Shown here: piece by piece, positions 34,195 to 42,628 of the stretch
Layout: each line of letters begins with the position of its first letter
Position numbering within the stretch: the stretch's first letter is position 1
Translations under genes and position numbers: made by a program
The notes under the pieces: model-generated
Databases searched by the model: none
What the model was told of the DNA's origin: nothing
Seen by the model: only the letters and a program-made list of their open reading frames with translations
NCBI GenBank assembly: GCA_029820945.1
Contig: JALGUJ010000005.1
Span: 1-64,000, forward strand
Direction of reading: 5' to 3'
Length of the DNA: 64,000 bases
Source of the DNA: Candidatus Zipacnadia bacterium
Lineage (GTDB): Bacteria; Armatimonadota; Zipacnadia; Zipacnadales; UBA5352

Positions 34195-36993
34195 TCAATG
34201 CTGCCCCATGGCCCGCCGGGCCATCTCGTCGGTCGGGACCACCAGCGGGTCGTCCGAGATGCAGATCAGGTCCAGGCGCGGGTTGACCTCGAGACTCGCG
34301 CCCTCGCGGGCGTAGACGCGGAAGGTGAACGACCCCGCCTCAAGCGGGTAGGTGATCGGCCGGCCGGGCGGCGCCTCGCGGCTTCCCGAGCCTCGCCCGG
34401 TCCAGTGCCACCGGGCCCCGTTTTCCCCGCAGTTGCCGAGGACCTGATGGTAGTCGAGCCTCAGCTCCTCCCCCGGCCTCAGGATGCCAAACGAGGCGTC
34501 GCCGCCCTTGGGGTACCGCACTCGCGCCCACACCGTCCACGGTCCGCTGTAGGGGAGGTCCACGCTGTACTCGGCGAACCACGGCTTCGGATCGTCGAAG
34601 CTCGGGTTGCCCGTACAGACCAGCACATCGCCGCTGAGGGCACCGTCGTCCTCGATGCCGACCGTCGAGCCGAGAGCCATCTCGCCCTCGAGCGCGTCGC
34701 ACTCATCAGCCCGGATGACCACGAGCTCGGGCGGACGCAGCGTGACATCCGCGTTCGCCAGCGCGGCCCGGAGCTCATCGGGCGCGATGGCGGAGCAGTG
34801 CACCGTGCTGCGCTCGGCGCCGAAGGGCAGCACGGCGGCGCCGCGCGCCTCGCTGAACTCAAGGGCCTCCCCGTCGAAGCCGGTCAGGGTCAGCGCCGCC
34901 GGGGCGAGCGCCAATCGCAGCCAGCCACGGCGCCCGCGGTAGTGCCAGAAGGTGGCGACGCTCCCGTCGGCCGTCTCGCCCACGAAGGCGCGCACGTCGT
35001 GCGTGCCGCCGACCTCCGGGACCTCGAAGACCTCGACGAAGCGCACGTCGCCACCGTCCTGGAGCATGACGAAGTCGCGACCGGTCTCGGCCAGCGGCGC
35101 GATGACCTCCTCAGGTAGCGCGCGGTCCATGCGCAGGCCCTCATAGCGGCGCATCATCGCCAGGATCGTGGGCGTCAACGGGTGCTTCTGCATGGTCTCG
35201 AAGTGTGTCTGCAGCGACACCGGCGCGTCGAGCGCCAGCGACTTGCACATGAGGTACTCGAACTCGTCGAGCTGCAGGCCATCGGTGTTCTCCGCCGCGG
35301 GCCAGATGCCGAACCAGCCCAGCTCGGCGGGCATCATGTCATCCTGCAGCGAGACGACGCGGCGCACGGAGCGGTCGATGTGCTCCTTCACGGTGGGCCA
35401 TTCGTCGATCTCACGGCCGGAGAGGATGGCGCCGCGGAGGGTGTTGAGGTAGGTGTCCACCGTGCCGCTGCGCGCGAAGGAGTGCCAGAGCCGGTGTGTG
35501 AGCACCGTGCCCATGTGAATGATCGGGCGCTTCTCGAACCGGCGCATGGCCTGGCGCTGGAAGTTGGTCGAGTAGTAGTAGAAGCGCCGCCGGTCAACGT
35601 CCTCGCCGCCGTCGAAGTAGACCATGTCGAAGCCGCAGTAGTTGAAGATGCCCGCGATGCGGTCGGCGACCTCGTCCATCAGGTCGGTCTCCTGGTCGAT
35701 AATGTAGCCGTTGATACAGCCGTCCACGCCGTAGTGCCTGACGGTCTCGCCGGCGTGGTGGGCCGCCGCGACGGTCCCCCAGGCGCCGCGCTCGCAGTCG
35801 AGGAAGGTGTTCCAGGCACCCTCGGGGCCGATGGCCTCGTACTTGATGATCTCGTCGCCGATGATACACTCCCGGTGCTTCTGGACGCCGCCCTCCCAGT
35901 GGGCCTGGGACGCGATCGGGCTGCCCGCCCATTCGCTCAGGTCGCCGGTCACCACGATCTCGCCGTCCCCGGGCCCGATGTCCCCCGCGAGCGCGTCCTG
36001 CCTGTCCACCCAGAAGCGCCGGTCGGGGACCGGCGTCACGTAGGCATCGGTCTTGGAGACCTTCGAGACGAAGCAGTGCATACCGACCAGGATGCCGGCA
36101 TCGTGCAGCCGGTCGACCGCGGCCTTGAGGTCCTCTCGACCGTTGGGCCAGCCCTCGCGGAAGACGTAGTGGCCGACCCTCGTGCACCACGCGCCGGAGG
36201 ACATCATGACCTGCCCGATCCCGGCGCGATGGCAGTAGTCGATGACGGTGTCCACGTCCTTGGGGCCGAAGCCGAGGAACCAGTAGGAGCCGCGCACCAG
36301 GTCCGTGTCCTTGACCGGGGTGCCCGAGGCGTCCTCGTTCGTCGGCAGGCCGAAGGCGTGCGAGGCGTCGCGTGCGACGGCCTTGAAGCGGGCCGTCGGG
36401 CAGACGATCAACGCGACCGCGGCGCCCTCCAGCCGGGGGCCCGGCGCGTCCTGCGTCACCGCCTGCAGCCACGCGTGCTCCCTGCCGCTGGCGACGCAGC
36501 GGACCTGGAGGTTGCCGGCCATCAGGCAAACGGCGGTCTCGTCGTCCCAGCCGATGTTCAGCATGCGTCCGACGTGCTCGTTCACGCCCACGGGCAGCCG
36601 CAGCGTGACCCGGTCCGGGCGTGTCCCATTGACCGCGCGCAGCGTCAGGCGCAGCCAGTCATCGGCCGGCTCGGCGGCGTACTCCAGCACCGTGTCCACG
36701 CCATCGAAGCTCAGCGCGAAGCCGCCATCCACGGCCCGGGCCGCGATCGCGTCATGTGCCTGATCGCCAATATGCACGGCGGCGACGGGCCCCGGGTCCA
36801 CGCGTGAACACTCGCGACCGCTGACCGCCTCCGTGATGGACGCCAGCGTGGCGTCGGCGTTGAGCGTGAGGCTGCCTGCGGGCCATTGCAGCACCGTCTC
36901 GGCCATTGCGGCTGCACCCCCGGCGACGACGAGGATCATCGCCGCGCACATCGCGCGGCGCACGCTCGTGAGGTCGGGACCCAGCGCGATCAT
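34195..36993 (-). CDS. Large secreted glycoside-hydrolase-like TIM-barrel protein
   Basis: A 932-residue exported protein with a signal peptide to about residue 31 (GGAAAMA). An N-terminal beta-sandwich (about 35-260) precedes a barrel-like region with WFLGFGPKDVDTVIDY, RLHDAGILVGMHCF and DMVYFDGGEDVDRRR. The Asp of VYFDGG is placed like the nucleophile of clan GH-D and GH31-type alpha-glycosidases. A C-terminal beta domain ends with a carbohydrate-binding-like segment. The exact GH family is not recognised. The ATG overlaps the upstream nitrilase-domain gene by 4 nt (ATGA) behind GGAGGAGG, so the pair is co-translated. The frame's extension to 37635 is a shadow of the upstream gene. Confidence 0.7.
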   Translation of the reverse strand: MIALGPDLTSVRRAMCAAMILVVAGGAAAMAETVLQWPAGSLTLNADATLASITEAVSGRECSRVDPGPVAAVHIGDQAHDAIAARAVDGGFALSFDGVDTVLEYAAEPADDWLRLTLRAVNGTRPDRVTLRLPVGVNEHVGRMLNIGWDDETAVCLMAGNLQVRCVASGREHAWLQAVTQDAPGPRLEGAAVALIVCPTARFKAVARDASHAFGLPTNEDASGTPVKDTDLVRGSYWFLGFGPKDVDTVIDYCHRAGIGQVMMSSGAWCTRVGHYVFREGWPNGREDLKAAVDRLHDAGILVGMHCFVSKVSKTDAYVTPVPDRRFWVDRQDALAGDIGPGDGEIVVTGDLSEWAGSPIASQAHWEGGVQKHRECIIGDEIIKYEAIGPEGAWNTFLDCERGAWGTVAAAHHAGETVRHYGVDGCINGYIIDQETDLMDEVADRIAGIFNYCGFDMVYFDGGEDVDRRRFYYYSTNFQRQAMRRFEKRPIIHMGTVLTHRLWHSFARSGTVDTYLNTLRGAILSGREIDEWPTVKEHIDRSVRRVVSLQDDMMPAELGWFGIWPAAENTDGLQLDEFEYLMCKSLALDAPVSLQTHFETMQKHPLTPTILAMMRRYEGLRMDRALPEEVIAPLAETGRDFVMLQDGGDVRFVEVFEVPEVGGTHDVRAFVGETADGSVATFWHYRGRRGWLRLALAPAALTLTGFDGEALEFSEARGAAVLPFGAERSTVHCSAIAPDELRAALANADVTLRPPELVVIRADECDALEGEMALGSTVGIEDDGALSGDVLVCTGNPSFDDPKPWFAEYSVDLPYSGPWTVWARVRYPKGGDASFGILRPGEELRLDYHQVLGNCGENGARWHWTGRGSGSREAPPGRPITYPLEAGSFTFRVYAREGASLEVNPRLDLICISDDPLVVPTDEMARRAMGQH

Positions 36994-39269
36994 CCCTGCT
37001 CCTCCTCCGCATCGGGCGCGAGCACCTGGTACAGCTCCGGCCGGCGCTGACGGCGGATCGTGTCCTGCAGGTCGTTCGCGACCTTCGGCAGCTCGGTCGG
37101 CTGGTACTGGGGCAGGTAGCCGCGCGGCTCGTGGGGCGTCCACTCCCGCACGTAACGCCGAGGCCGGTCGTTGTCGAGGTCCACGACCGCGCTGACCAGG
37201 CCGGGGCGCATGTAGGCCGACGAGGCCACGATGGCGCCGGTCGGGTCGGCGATAATGGAGCGGTGCCGCGCCTCGCTGCCGCTGTGAGTCGCCTCGACCA
37301 GAAACGCCCCGGCGTCCATGCTGCGAGCCAGGTCGCGCATGTCGCGGTGCAGCGCGTCGGGGCCCCAGCTCTGGGTGGGCACGCAGATGATGTCGGCGCC
37401 CTTGATCCCGTAGCAACGGTCGATCTCCGGGTAGGCCTCGTCCGCGCAGATGTGCACGCCGATCCGCCCGAAGTCGGTCTCCAGGATGTTCGTCTCGGTC
37501 CCGCAGTCCTGCAGGTCGTAGGTGGAGACGATCTTGCGGTAGCGCCCCACCTCGTTCCCCTCGCGGTCGAAGAGGATGCCCTCGTTCACGGTCTGGCGCT
37601 CGATGACGCCAGCGACGAGCACGTACATCGCCCACCGCCGCGCGATCTCGGCGACTCGGTCCAGGCGCTCCCGCGCAACCCGCTCGGCCTCGGCCACGCG
37701 CTCCTGATCGCCCTCGGCGCCGCCGCGAATCGGTACCCAGACGTACTCGTAGGTCACCACGAGGTCAGAGCCCATCTCCCCAGCCTCGTTGAGCAGCTCG
37801 ACGAGCCTGTCGAAGGAGATATGATTCTCGATGGCGGTGAGGCGCACGCGGCGCTTCGCCCACTCCCGCGGCTCGGGGAGCCGCACCGGGTCGGTGATGG
37901 CGCGGAATGCCTCCTTGCCCGACGCTCCGCGACCGCCGCCGCGAAGCTGCGACCTGGGGATGACTGCGGTCGCGATGCAGGCGCCCTTGCGCGGCGTGCA
38001 GGCGAGCCGCTGCCCCTCCCGGTTGATGACCCAGGAGCGCCCGATGGGCTGGCCGCGGTAGGGCGGGAACTTGTTGGTGATCCAGCCCTCGCCCGCGCGG
38101 GCGTAGCGGGCGCAGGCGTAGCACACGCGATAGTCGATGGCGCGCCCCAGCACCGGCGCGTCCTGGAGCCACTCGTCCTCGACCGGCTCGGGCCTCTGCG
38201 ACCAGAAGATGATGCGCGCGCCCTTCGCGGTGAAAACGTGGTCGATGTCCACGAAGTGCCGGTCGCTCCCGATCCGCATGGCGATCGGCCCGAAGTCGGT
38301 CTCGAAGACCGGCAGGTCATCGCCCAGGTCCATGTCCTCGTCGGGCATCCTGTGCGACTTGCGGTACTTCCCGACGATCCGCCCCTCGCGGTCGCACAGG
38401 AAGCTCGTCACGTAGGTGCCGCCGGCGTCGCTCTCGCGGATGCAGCCGATCACGTAGATGCCGTGCTCGGCGGCCTTCGCCGCGATGGCCTCGCTGATCG
38501 GCCCGGGGATCGGCTCCCCATCGGTCTTCACGCACTCCTGAGGCAGCAGCAGGATGTCGGTGCCCGCATAGGCGGCCTCGTCGATCAGCTCCCGAACCGC
38601 ATCCAGCGTCCGGCCCTCGTCGCTCCACTCCTGCGTGGCCACGCTGACGCGCACTCGCCTCACCCGCCGCAGGAACCGCTCGCGCTCGAGCTGCTCGGCG
38701 GTTCCCTCCGCGGCGCTGATGACCAGATCGTCGATGACCACGTCGGCCACCGGATCGTCGGTCCGCACCACGGAGAATATGATGTCCGAGACGAAGCCCT
38801 CGGCCGGGTCCTGCTCGCTCCGCCCGCACCAGGCCGCAAGCTCGTCCCAGGCGCTTTCGAGGCTGACGGTCTCCCACTCGCCCGTGCCCTGGCTCGACGG
38901 GCCGTGGTAGATGAACCCGAAGGGGCTGATACCGACCTTCAGACGCACCGGCGCGCTGCTCTTCACGCGGAAGGAGATGGTCTGCAGGCCGTCCACCAGA
39001 GGCAGCGGCTCGGCGAGGTCGTACGCCCAGTAGGACTGCTGGTGCTCGCTCTCGGGCGGGAAGGTCAGTCGCAGGCGCGCCGCGGCCGAGCCATCCACGC
39101 CGATGCCGGCCTCGGCGCCGTTGGCCGCGACCTCCTCGGGCACGTCGCCCCAGATGTGTCGCAGCAGGTCCTCGGTCGCCGCAGCCCCGAAGTCCTCCCG
39201 GTAGACGACCTCGGCGCACGCGCAACTGGCGCATACCAGCACCGCGAACGGGATCAGCGCACGAGTCAT
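36990..39269 (-). CDS. Secreted protein with two nitrilase (carbon-nitrogen hydrolase) domains, first one lacking Cys
   Basis: A 759-residue exported protein: signal peptide to residue 19, then a carbohydrate-binding-like beta-sandwich (about 20-190), then two nitrilase-superfamily domains. Domain 1 (about 205-440) keeps Glu245 (LLLPQE) and Lys304 (KYRKSH), but the cysteine position in IAMRIGSDRHF is Gly334. Domain 2 (about 474-730) has the complete triad Glu508 (VVTYEYVW), Lys579 (RYRKIV) and Cys608 (VHICADEAYPE), so it should hydrolyse an amide or nitrile. Nitrilase-fold enzymes are usually cytosolic, so an exported version with a binding domain is odd. The start at ATG 39269 is preferred over GTG 39278, which lies within the ribosome binding site. 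Confidence 0.83.
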   Translation of the reverse strand: MTRALIPFAVLVCASCACAEVVYREDFGAAATEDLLRHIWGDVPEEVAANGAEAGIGVDGSAAARLRLTFPPESEHQQSYWAYDLAEPLPLVDGLQTISFRVKSSAPVRLKVGISPFGFIYHGPSSQGTGEWETVSLESAWDELAAWCGRSEQDPAEGFVSDIIFSVVRTDDPVADVVIDDLVISAAEGTAEQLERERFLRRVRRVRVSVATQEWSDEGRTLDAVRELIDEAAYAGTDILLLPQECVKTDGEPIPGPISEAIAAKAAEHGIYVIGCIRESDAGGTYVTSFLCDREGRIVGKYRKSHRMPDEDMDLGDDLPVFETDFGPIAMRIGSDRHFVDIDHVFTAKGARIIFWSQRPEPVEDEWLQDAPVLGRAIDYRVCYACARYARAGEGWITNKFPPYRGQPIGRSWVINREGQRLACTPRKGACIATAVIPRSQLRGGGRGASGKEAFRAITDPVRLPEPREWAKRRVRLTAIENHISFDRLVELLNEAGEMGSDLVVTYEYVWVPIRGGAEGDQERVAEAERVARERLDRVAEIARRWAMYVLVAGVIERQTVNEGILFDREGNEVGRYRKIVSTYDLQDCGTETNILETDFGRIGVHICADEAYPEIDRCYGIKGADIICVPTQSWGPDALHRDMRDLARSMDAGAFLVEATHSGSEARHRSIIADPTGAIVASSAYMRPGLVSAVVDLDNDRPRRYVREWTPHEPRGYLPQYQPTELPKVANDLQDTIRRQRRPELYQVLAPDAEEEQG

Positions 39270-39287
39270 CTCGGTCACCTCGCAGGG

Positions 39288-40757
39288 CTACCCGGTGCGC
39301 CCCGGCACCGCCGGGCGATAGCTCCACGCCTGCCAGCGCAGCAGGTCCCACAGCGGCTCGTGGTCCCAGCCAGCGGGCATGTTCGTCGAGCCGAAGCGCC
39401 GATCCTGTATGATCGGCGTCTCGATCACGCCGGGGAGCGTCGGCACGGCGTCGATGGTGACCTGCTCGGGCAGCGCACCGGTGTCCTCGTACCCCAGCAC
39501 CAGTCCCGCGGCCAGGTGCAGGAGCTGGGCGGGGCCGACATCGACGCGGCTGGCGCGCAGCCTGCCGGGCAGGCGCCTGTCGTCCATCATGATCGCGTAA
39601 GCGGCGAGGCAGCCGGCGAAGATGCTGCGCCGGTCGGCGGTAATGCTCTCGGCGCACTGCATCGGCTCCTCCGTGGGGCCGAGCACGCGCTGGACCGGGA
39701 TCTGCTCGGGCCAGGCGTTGTGCCGGTGGCAGTACTGGACCGCGAAGATCAGCATCCCGCACACGTCCGCGGGTGAGAAGCTCGTGCCGTAGTCCACGAT
39801 CGCGTCGAGGTCATCGGTCATGCGCCGCGCCAGCGACACGAGCTGCTCCCAGCTCACCCAGCGCTGGCCGGGCTCCTCATCGCGCTCGCATAGCTCGGCG
39901 TAGGTGGTCAGGTTCGCATCATCGCGGGTCTTGATCCAGCGCAGGAGCAGGCGCAGATGCTCGTAGGCGGCCGCGGTGTCCTGCGGCGTGCGCGGCCTGG
40001 CGGGCGCATCGATGCGCGGGCGCGGGTACCGCCCGGCCGTGCCGTAGCGGAACAGGGTCGCGTAGCTCCACAGCCCGCCCCACTCGCGCGTCACCCAGCA
40101 GACCGGGTGTCCGACGAAGCTGATGAAGTCCTCCGTCTCGGCGCGGCGCTCGAAGCTCTCCTGGGTCTGGCGGAGGTCCTCCTCCGGGTTGGCGGGCGGC
40201 TTGACAGCCTCGGGGTCGAGCGGATCGCGCTCCATGTTCCAGTCGCCCTGGCTGGAGACGGTGCAGTTCGAGCGCGGCCAGCTCAGCCAGTTCATGATCC
40301 AGCCGCGTGGCCCGCCCGCCCAGCAGCGCACGCCCGCCAGCTTCATGGCGTACTGCATGGGCAGCGACTGCTGCGCCTGATGGCAGCACCAGGCGACGGG
40401 GAACTGGCCGCAGATCTCGGCGACGTCGTGCAGCCCGCGGGCCTCGATGTGCAGTGCCATCTCGACCGCCTCGTCGAAGGGCAGGCGCACGCCGTAGCGC
40501 GTGGCGGGCTCGGGGAAGTCGCCCCAGTAGTTCCCGTGGTAACAGATCTCGATGAGGCCGCGCTCCGACCTCCCGGCGATGGCGTCGAGTGCGTCCTTGC
40601 GACCACGCTGGCGCATGCAACGCGCCTTCTCGGCCGCCACGAACATGCACGCCGGGACGCCCTCCTCCGAGTGGATGCGACAGATCTCAAGCAGCGCGTC
40701 GTCGGAGGCCGGGGTGTAAACGTCCTCGACATCGTACGCGAAGACCACGTCGATCAT
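39288..40757 (-). CDS. Polysaccharide deacetylase-like protein, copy 1
   Basis: A 489-residue protein without signal peptide, starting MIDVVFAYDVEDVYTPASDD. This resembles the first NodB-homology motif (FDVED), and IEICYHGNYWGD matches the His motif. The metal-site residues Asp and His are present. The long C-terminal half (about 240-489) has no recognised domain. GGGAGG lies about 8 nt before the start. The gene ends 18 nt before the nitrilase-domain gene and follows the rhamnogalacturonan lyase on the same strand. A role in deacylating a pectin-derived oligosaccharide inside the cell is possible but unproven. Related to the copy at 51589-53019. Confidence 0.68.
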   Translation of the reverse strand: MIDVVFAYDVEDVYTPASDDALLEICRIHSEEGVPACMFVAAEKARCMRQRGRKDALDAIAGRSERGLIEICYHGNYWGDFPEPATRYGVRLPFDEAVEMALHIEARGLHDVAEICGQFPVAWCCHQAQQSLPMQYAMKLAGVRCWAGGPRGWIMNWLSWPRSNCTVSSQGDWNMERDPLDPEAVKPPANPEEDLRQTQESFERRAETEDFISFVGHPVCWVTREWGGLWSYATLFRYGTAGRYPRPRIDAPARPRTPQDTAAAYEHLRLLLRWIKTRDDANLTTYAELCERDEEPGQRWVSWEQLVSLARRMTDDLDAIVDYGTSFSPADVCGMLIFAVQYCHRHNAWPEQIPVQRVLGPTEEPMQCAESITADRRSIFAGCLAAYAIMMDDRRLPGRLRASRVDVGPAQLLHLAAGLVLGYEDTGALPEQVTIDAVPTLPGVIETPIIQDRRFGSTNMPAGWDHEPLWDLLRWQAWSYRPAVPGRTG

Positions 40758-40780
40758 GCTCGGTCCCTCCCGTTGCGCGC

Positions 40781-42628
40781 TCAGTCTCCGTGACGCAACG
40801 CCACGAAGTCGTACATCACCCATGACCCGCGGTGGGGCAGGTTCAACTCGATGCGGTTGGTGCCCTCCCGCAGCATCGCGGCGCGGATCGCGACATGGTG
40901 CACCTGGTAGTGGCCGGACGCCCCGCAGCGATAGGCCGCGGAGTCGCCCGGCGCCAGGGCCAGCTCCTCGAGCTCGGTTTCGTTGACCCTGATGGCGACC
41001 CCGGCCGGTGGGTGGTAGCTCGAATCGGCTATCCCCAGGGTCAGGATCGCATCGATTGGCTGGCCGAGATCGAACTCAACGGTCCAGGGGTGCTGCACGC
41101 GCGCGCCGTCGTCGAGCACCGTCGGACCCGGCTGCGCGATGTTCCAGTGCTCGCGCTCCTCGCTCTCGCCCACCACGAAGGTGAGATCATGCGGGAAGTC
41201 CTCCGGGTAGAAGCGCAGGATGTTCCAGCGGCGGAAGTCGTCGCCACGGCGGAACTCAGCCGCGCTGCGGTCGGGCGTGCCTATCTGCCAGATGGCGTCC
41301 CGGCCCCAGGTGGGCAGGACGATGGTGGCGGCGACGAGCTCTTCGCCCGCCACGACCGCGATGTCGTCGCACCGCGCCTCGCCCGGAACGCCCGCACGCC
41401 AGGCCCGGAGGGAGTAGCCGCCGGGTCGCACCTTCTCGATGCGGAAGGCGCCGTCGGCGTCGGTTCGTGCCCAGAAGCGATAGCCGTCGCTCTGGCCCTG
41501 CCAGTTGCCATCCACGCCCCCGAGTATCACCCAGGCGCCCTGCGCCGGCCGCCCCTCGGCGTCTGTGACGCGGCCCCTGACCGCGCCACGCTCCAGCGGG
41601 TAGAGCGCTTCGCCAACTGCATGCGCGCACCACCGGTAGGGCCATCGCCGCCGCTCCATCTCCGCCCGCGCCACGGCGTCCGCCCACAGCTCCTCGCGGG
41701 AGCCGCCGGCGTTCACGTAGTAGAGCCACGGGCCGATGACCCTGGCCCACGCTCCGTCAACGTGCAGGCCCGTGCTCGGCCCCATGTAGTGGCCGTTGAG
41801 GGGCTCATTAAGCAGCAACGCCCCGTTCTGCACCGTCAGGTTCTGCTTGGTGGGCCCGCCGGTGCAGTACTCGTGGCTGGGCTCGATCGCCCACAGGCCG
41901 GTGCCGGCGTTCTCGGACACGAGCCCCCATGCCGGGCCCTCGCTCAATGCGCGGGAGTACTGGTACTTCGTCACGATGCGCCCATTGGGGAGCCGGAAGG
42001 TGGCGTCGGCGATGGTCTCGGCCTGCCGGAACTGCTCCCACGGCGCCAGATCGCCCGCACGGTGGTCGCTGAGGCGGTAGGCGTCGAAGAGCTCCTGGTT
42101 GCAGCGCATCACGTGTCGGGCCTGATGGAGCTCGAGGGCGGGCAGCTCCGTGGGATGGCGCAGCACGCCGACGAGATAGAAGCCCGGCAGGCCGGCCTCG
42201 AACACGTAGTGGACCTCCTGCAGCAGCGGCACGTGGAAGGCATTGCCCGGGTCGCGCCGGCTCTCATCGGTGCGCACGCACAGGTGAAGGCGGCCCTCGC
42301 TTCGGTGCACGACCTCGGCGACAACCGGAACGTGATGCCCGAAACGCGTGTACTGGCCATGGCGGGCGTCGCCGCCATCAGGCTGGTAGACGAGGTCCCA
42401 GTACCCTCCACCCTCAGCCATCAGCTCCGGTCCGCCGGGCAGCCGCAGCGAGCGCACGTAGTTGCGGTCGTCGATGACGGCCTCGATCGCACCGGTGGTG
42501 ATTCGCCAGCACTCGTCGCCACGGACGGCTGTCACCTTGGCACGCGCCGAACCCGGCAGCACCAGCACTGCAGAGGCGAGCGCCAGGACACGGGCCAACT
42601 CACTGACCCGGCACCGGACACAGCCCAT
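40781..42628 (-). CDS. Rhamnogalacturonan lyase (polysaccharide lyase family 4 type)
   Basis: A 615-residue exported enzyme with the three-domain PL4 plan. The catalytic beta-sandwich is about residues 30-330. An Fn3/CNA-B-like domain follows (GRVTDAEGRPAQGAWVILGG), then a carbohydrate-binding jelly roll beginning IWQIGTPDRSAAEFRRGDD, the typical PL4 junction. It would cleave rhamnose-galacturonic acid bonds of rhamnogalacturonan I by beta-elimination. The start is put at ATG 42628, because GAGGAG lies 8 nt upstream and the signal peptide (LALASAVLVLPGSARA) follows. This overlaps the end of the pectate lyase gene by 29 nt. A TTG at 42598, just past that stop, is the alternative. Confidence 0.83.
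   Translation of the reverse strand: MGCVRCRVSELARVLALASAVLVLPGSARAKVTAVRGDECWRITTGAIEAVIDDRNYVRSLRLPGGPELMAEGGGYWDLVYQPDGGDARHGQYTRFGHHVPVVAEVVHRSEGRLHLCVRTDESRRDPGNAFHVPLLQEVHYVFEAGLPGFYLVGVLRHPTELPALELHQARHVMRCNQELFDAYRLSDHRAGDLAPWEQFRQAETIADATFRLPNGRIVTKYQYSRALSEGPAWGLVSENAGTGLWAIEPSHEYCTGGPTKQNLTVQNGALLLNEPLNGHYMGPSTGLHVDGAWARVIGPWLYYVNAGGSREELWADAVARAEMERRRWPYRWCAHAVGEALYPLERGAVRGRVTDAEGRPAQGAWVILGGVDGNWQGQSDGYRFWARTDADGAFRIEKVRPGGYSLRAWRAGVPGEARCDDIAVVAGEELVAATIVLPTWGRDAIWQIGTPDRSAAEFRRGDDFRRWNILRFYPEDFPHDLTFVVGESEEREHWNIAQPGPTVLDDGARVQHPWTVEFDLGQPIDAILTLGIADSSYHPPAGVAIRVNETELEELALAPGDSAAYRCGASGHYQVHHVAIRAAMLREGTNRIELNLPHRGSWVMYDFVALRHGD

Noticed and set aside
36994-37635. 214-codon N-terminal extension of the TIM-barrel protein
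   Set aside because: The extension is a frame shadow of the nitrilase-domain gene. The ATG at 36993 has GGAGGAGG and begins a signal peptide.
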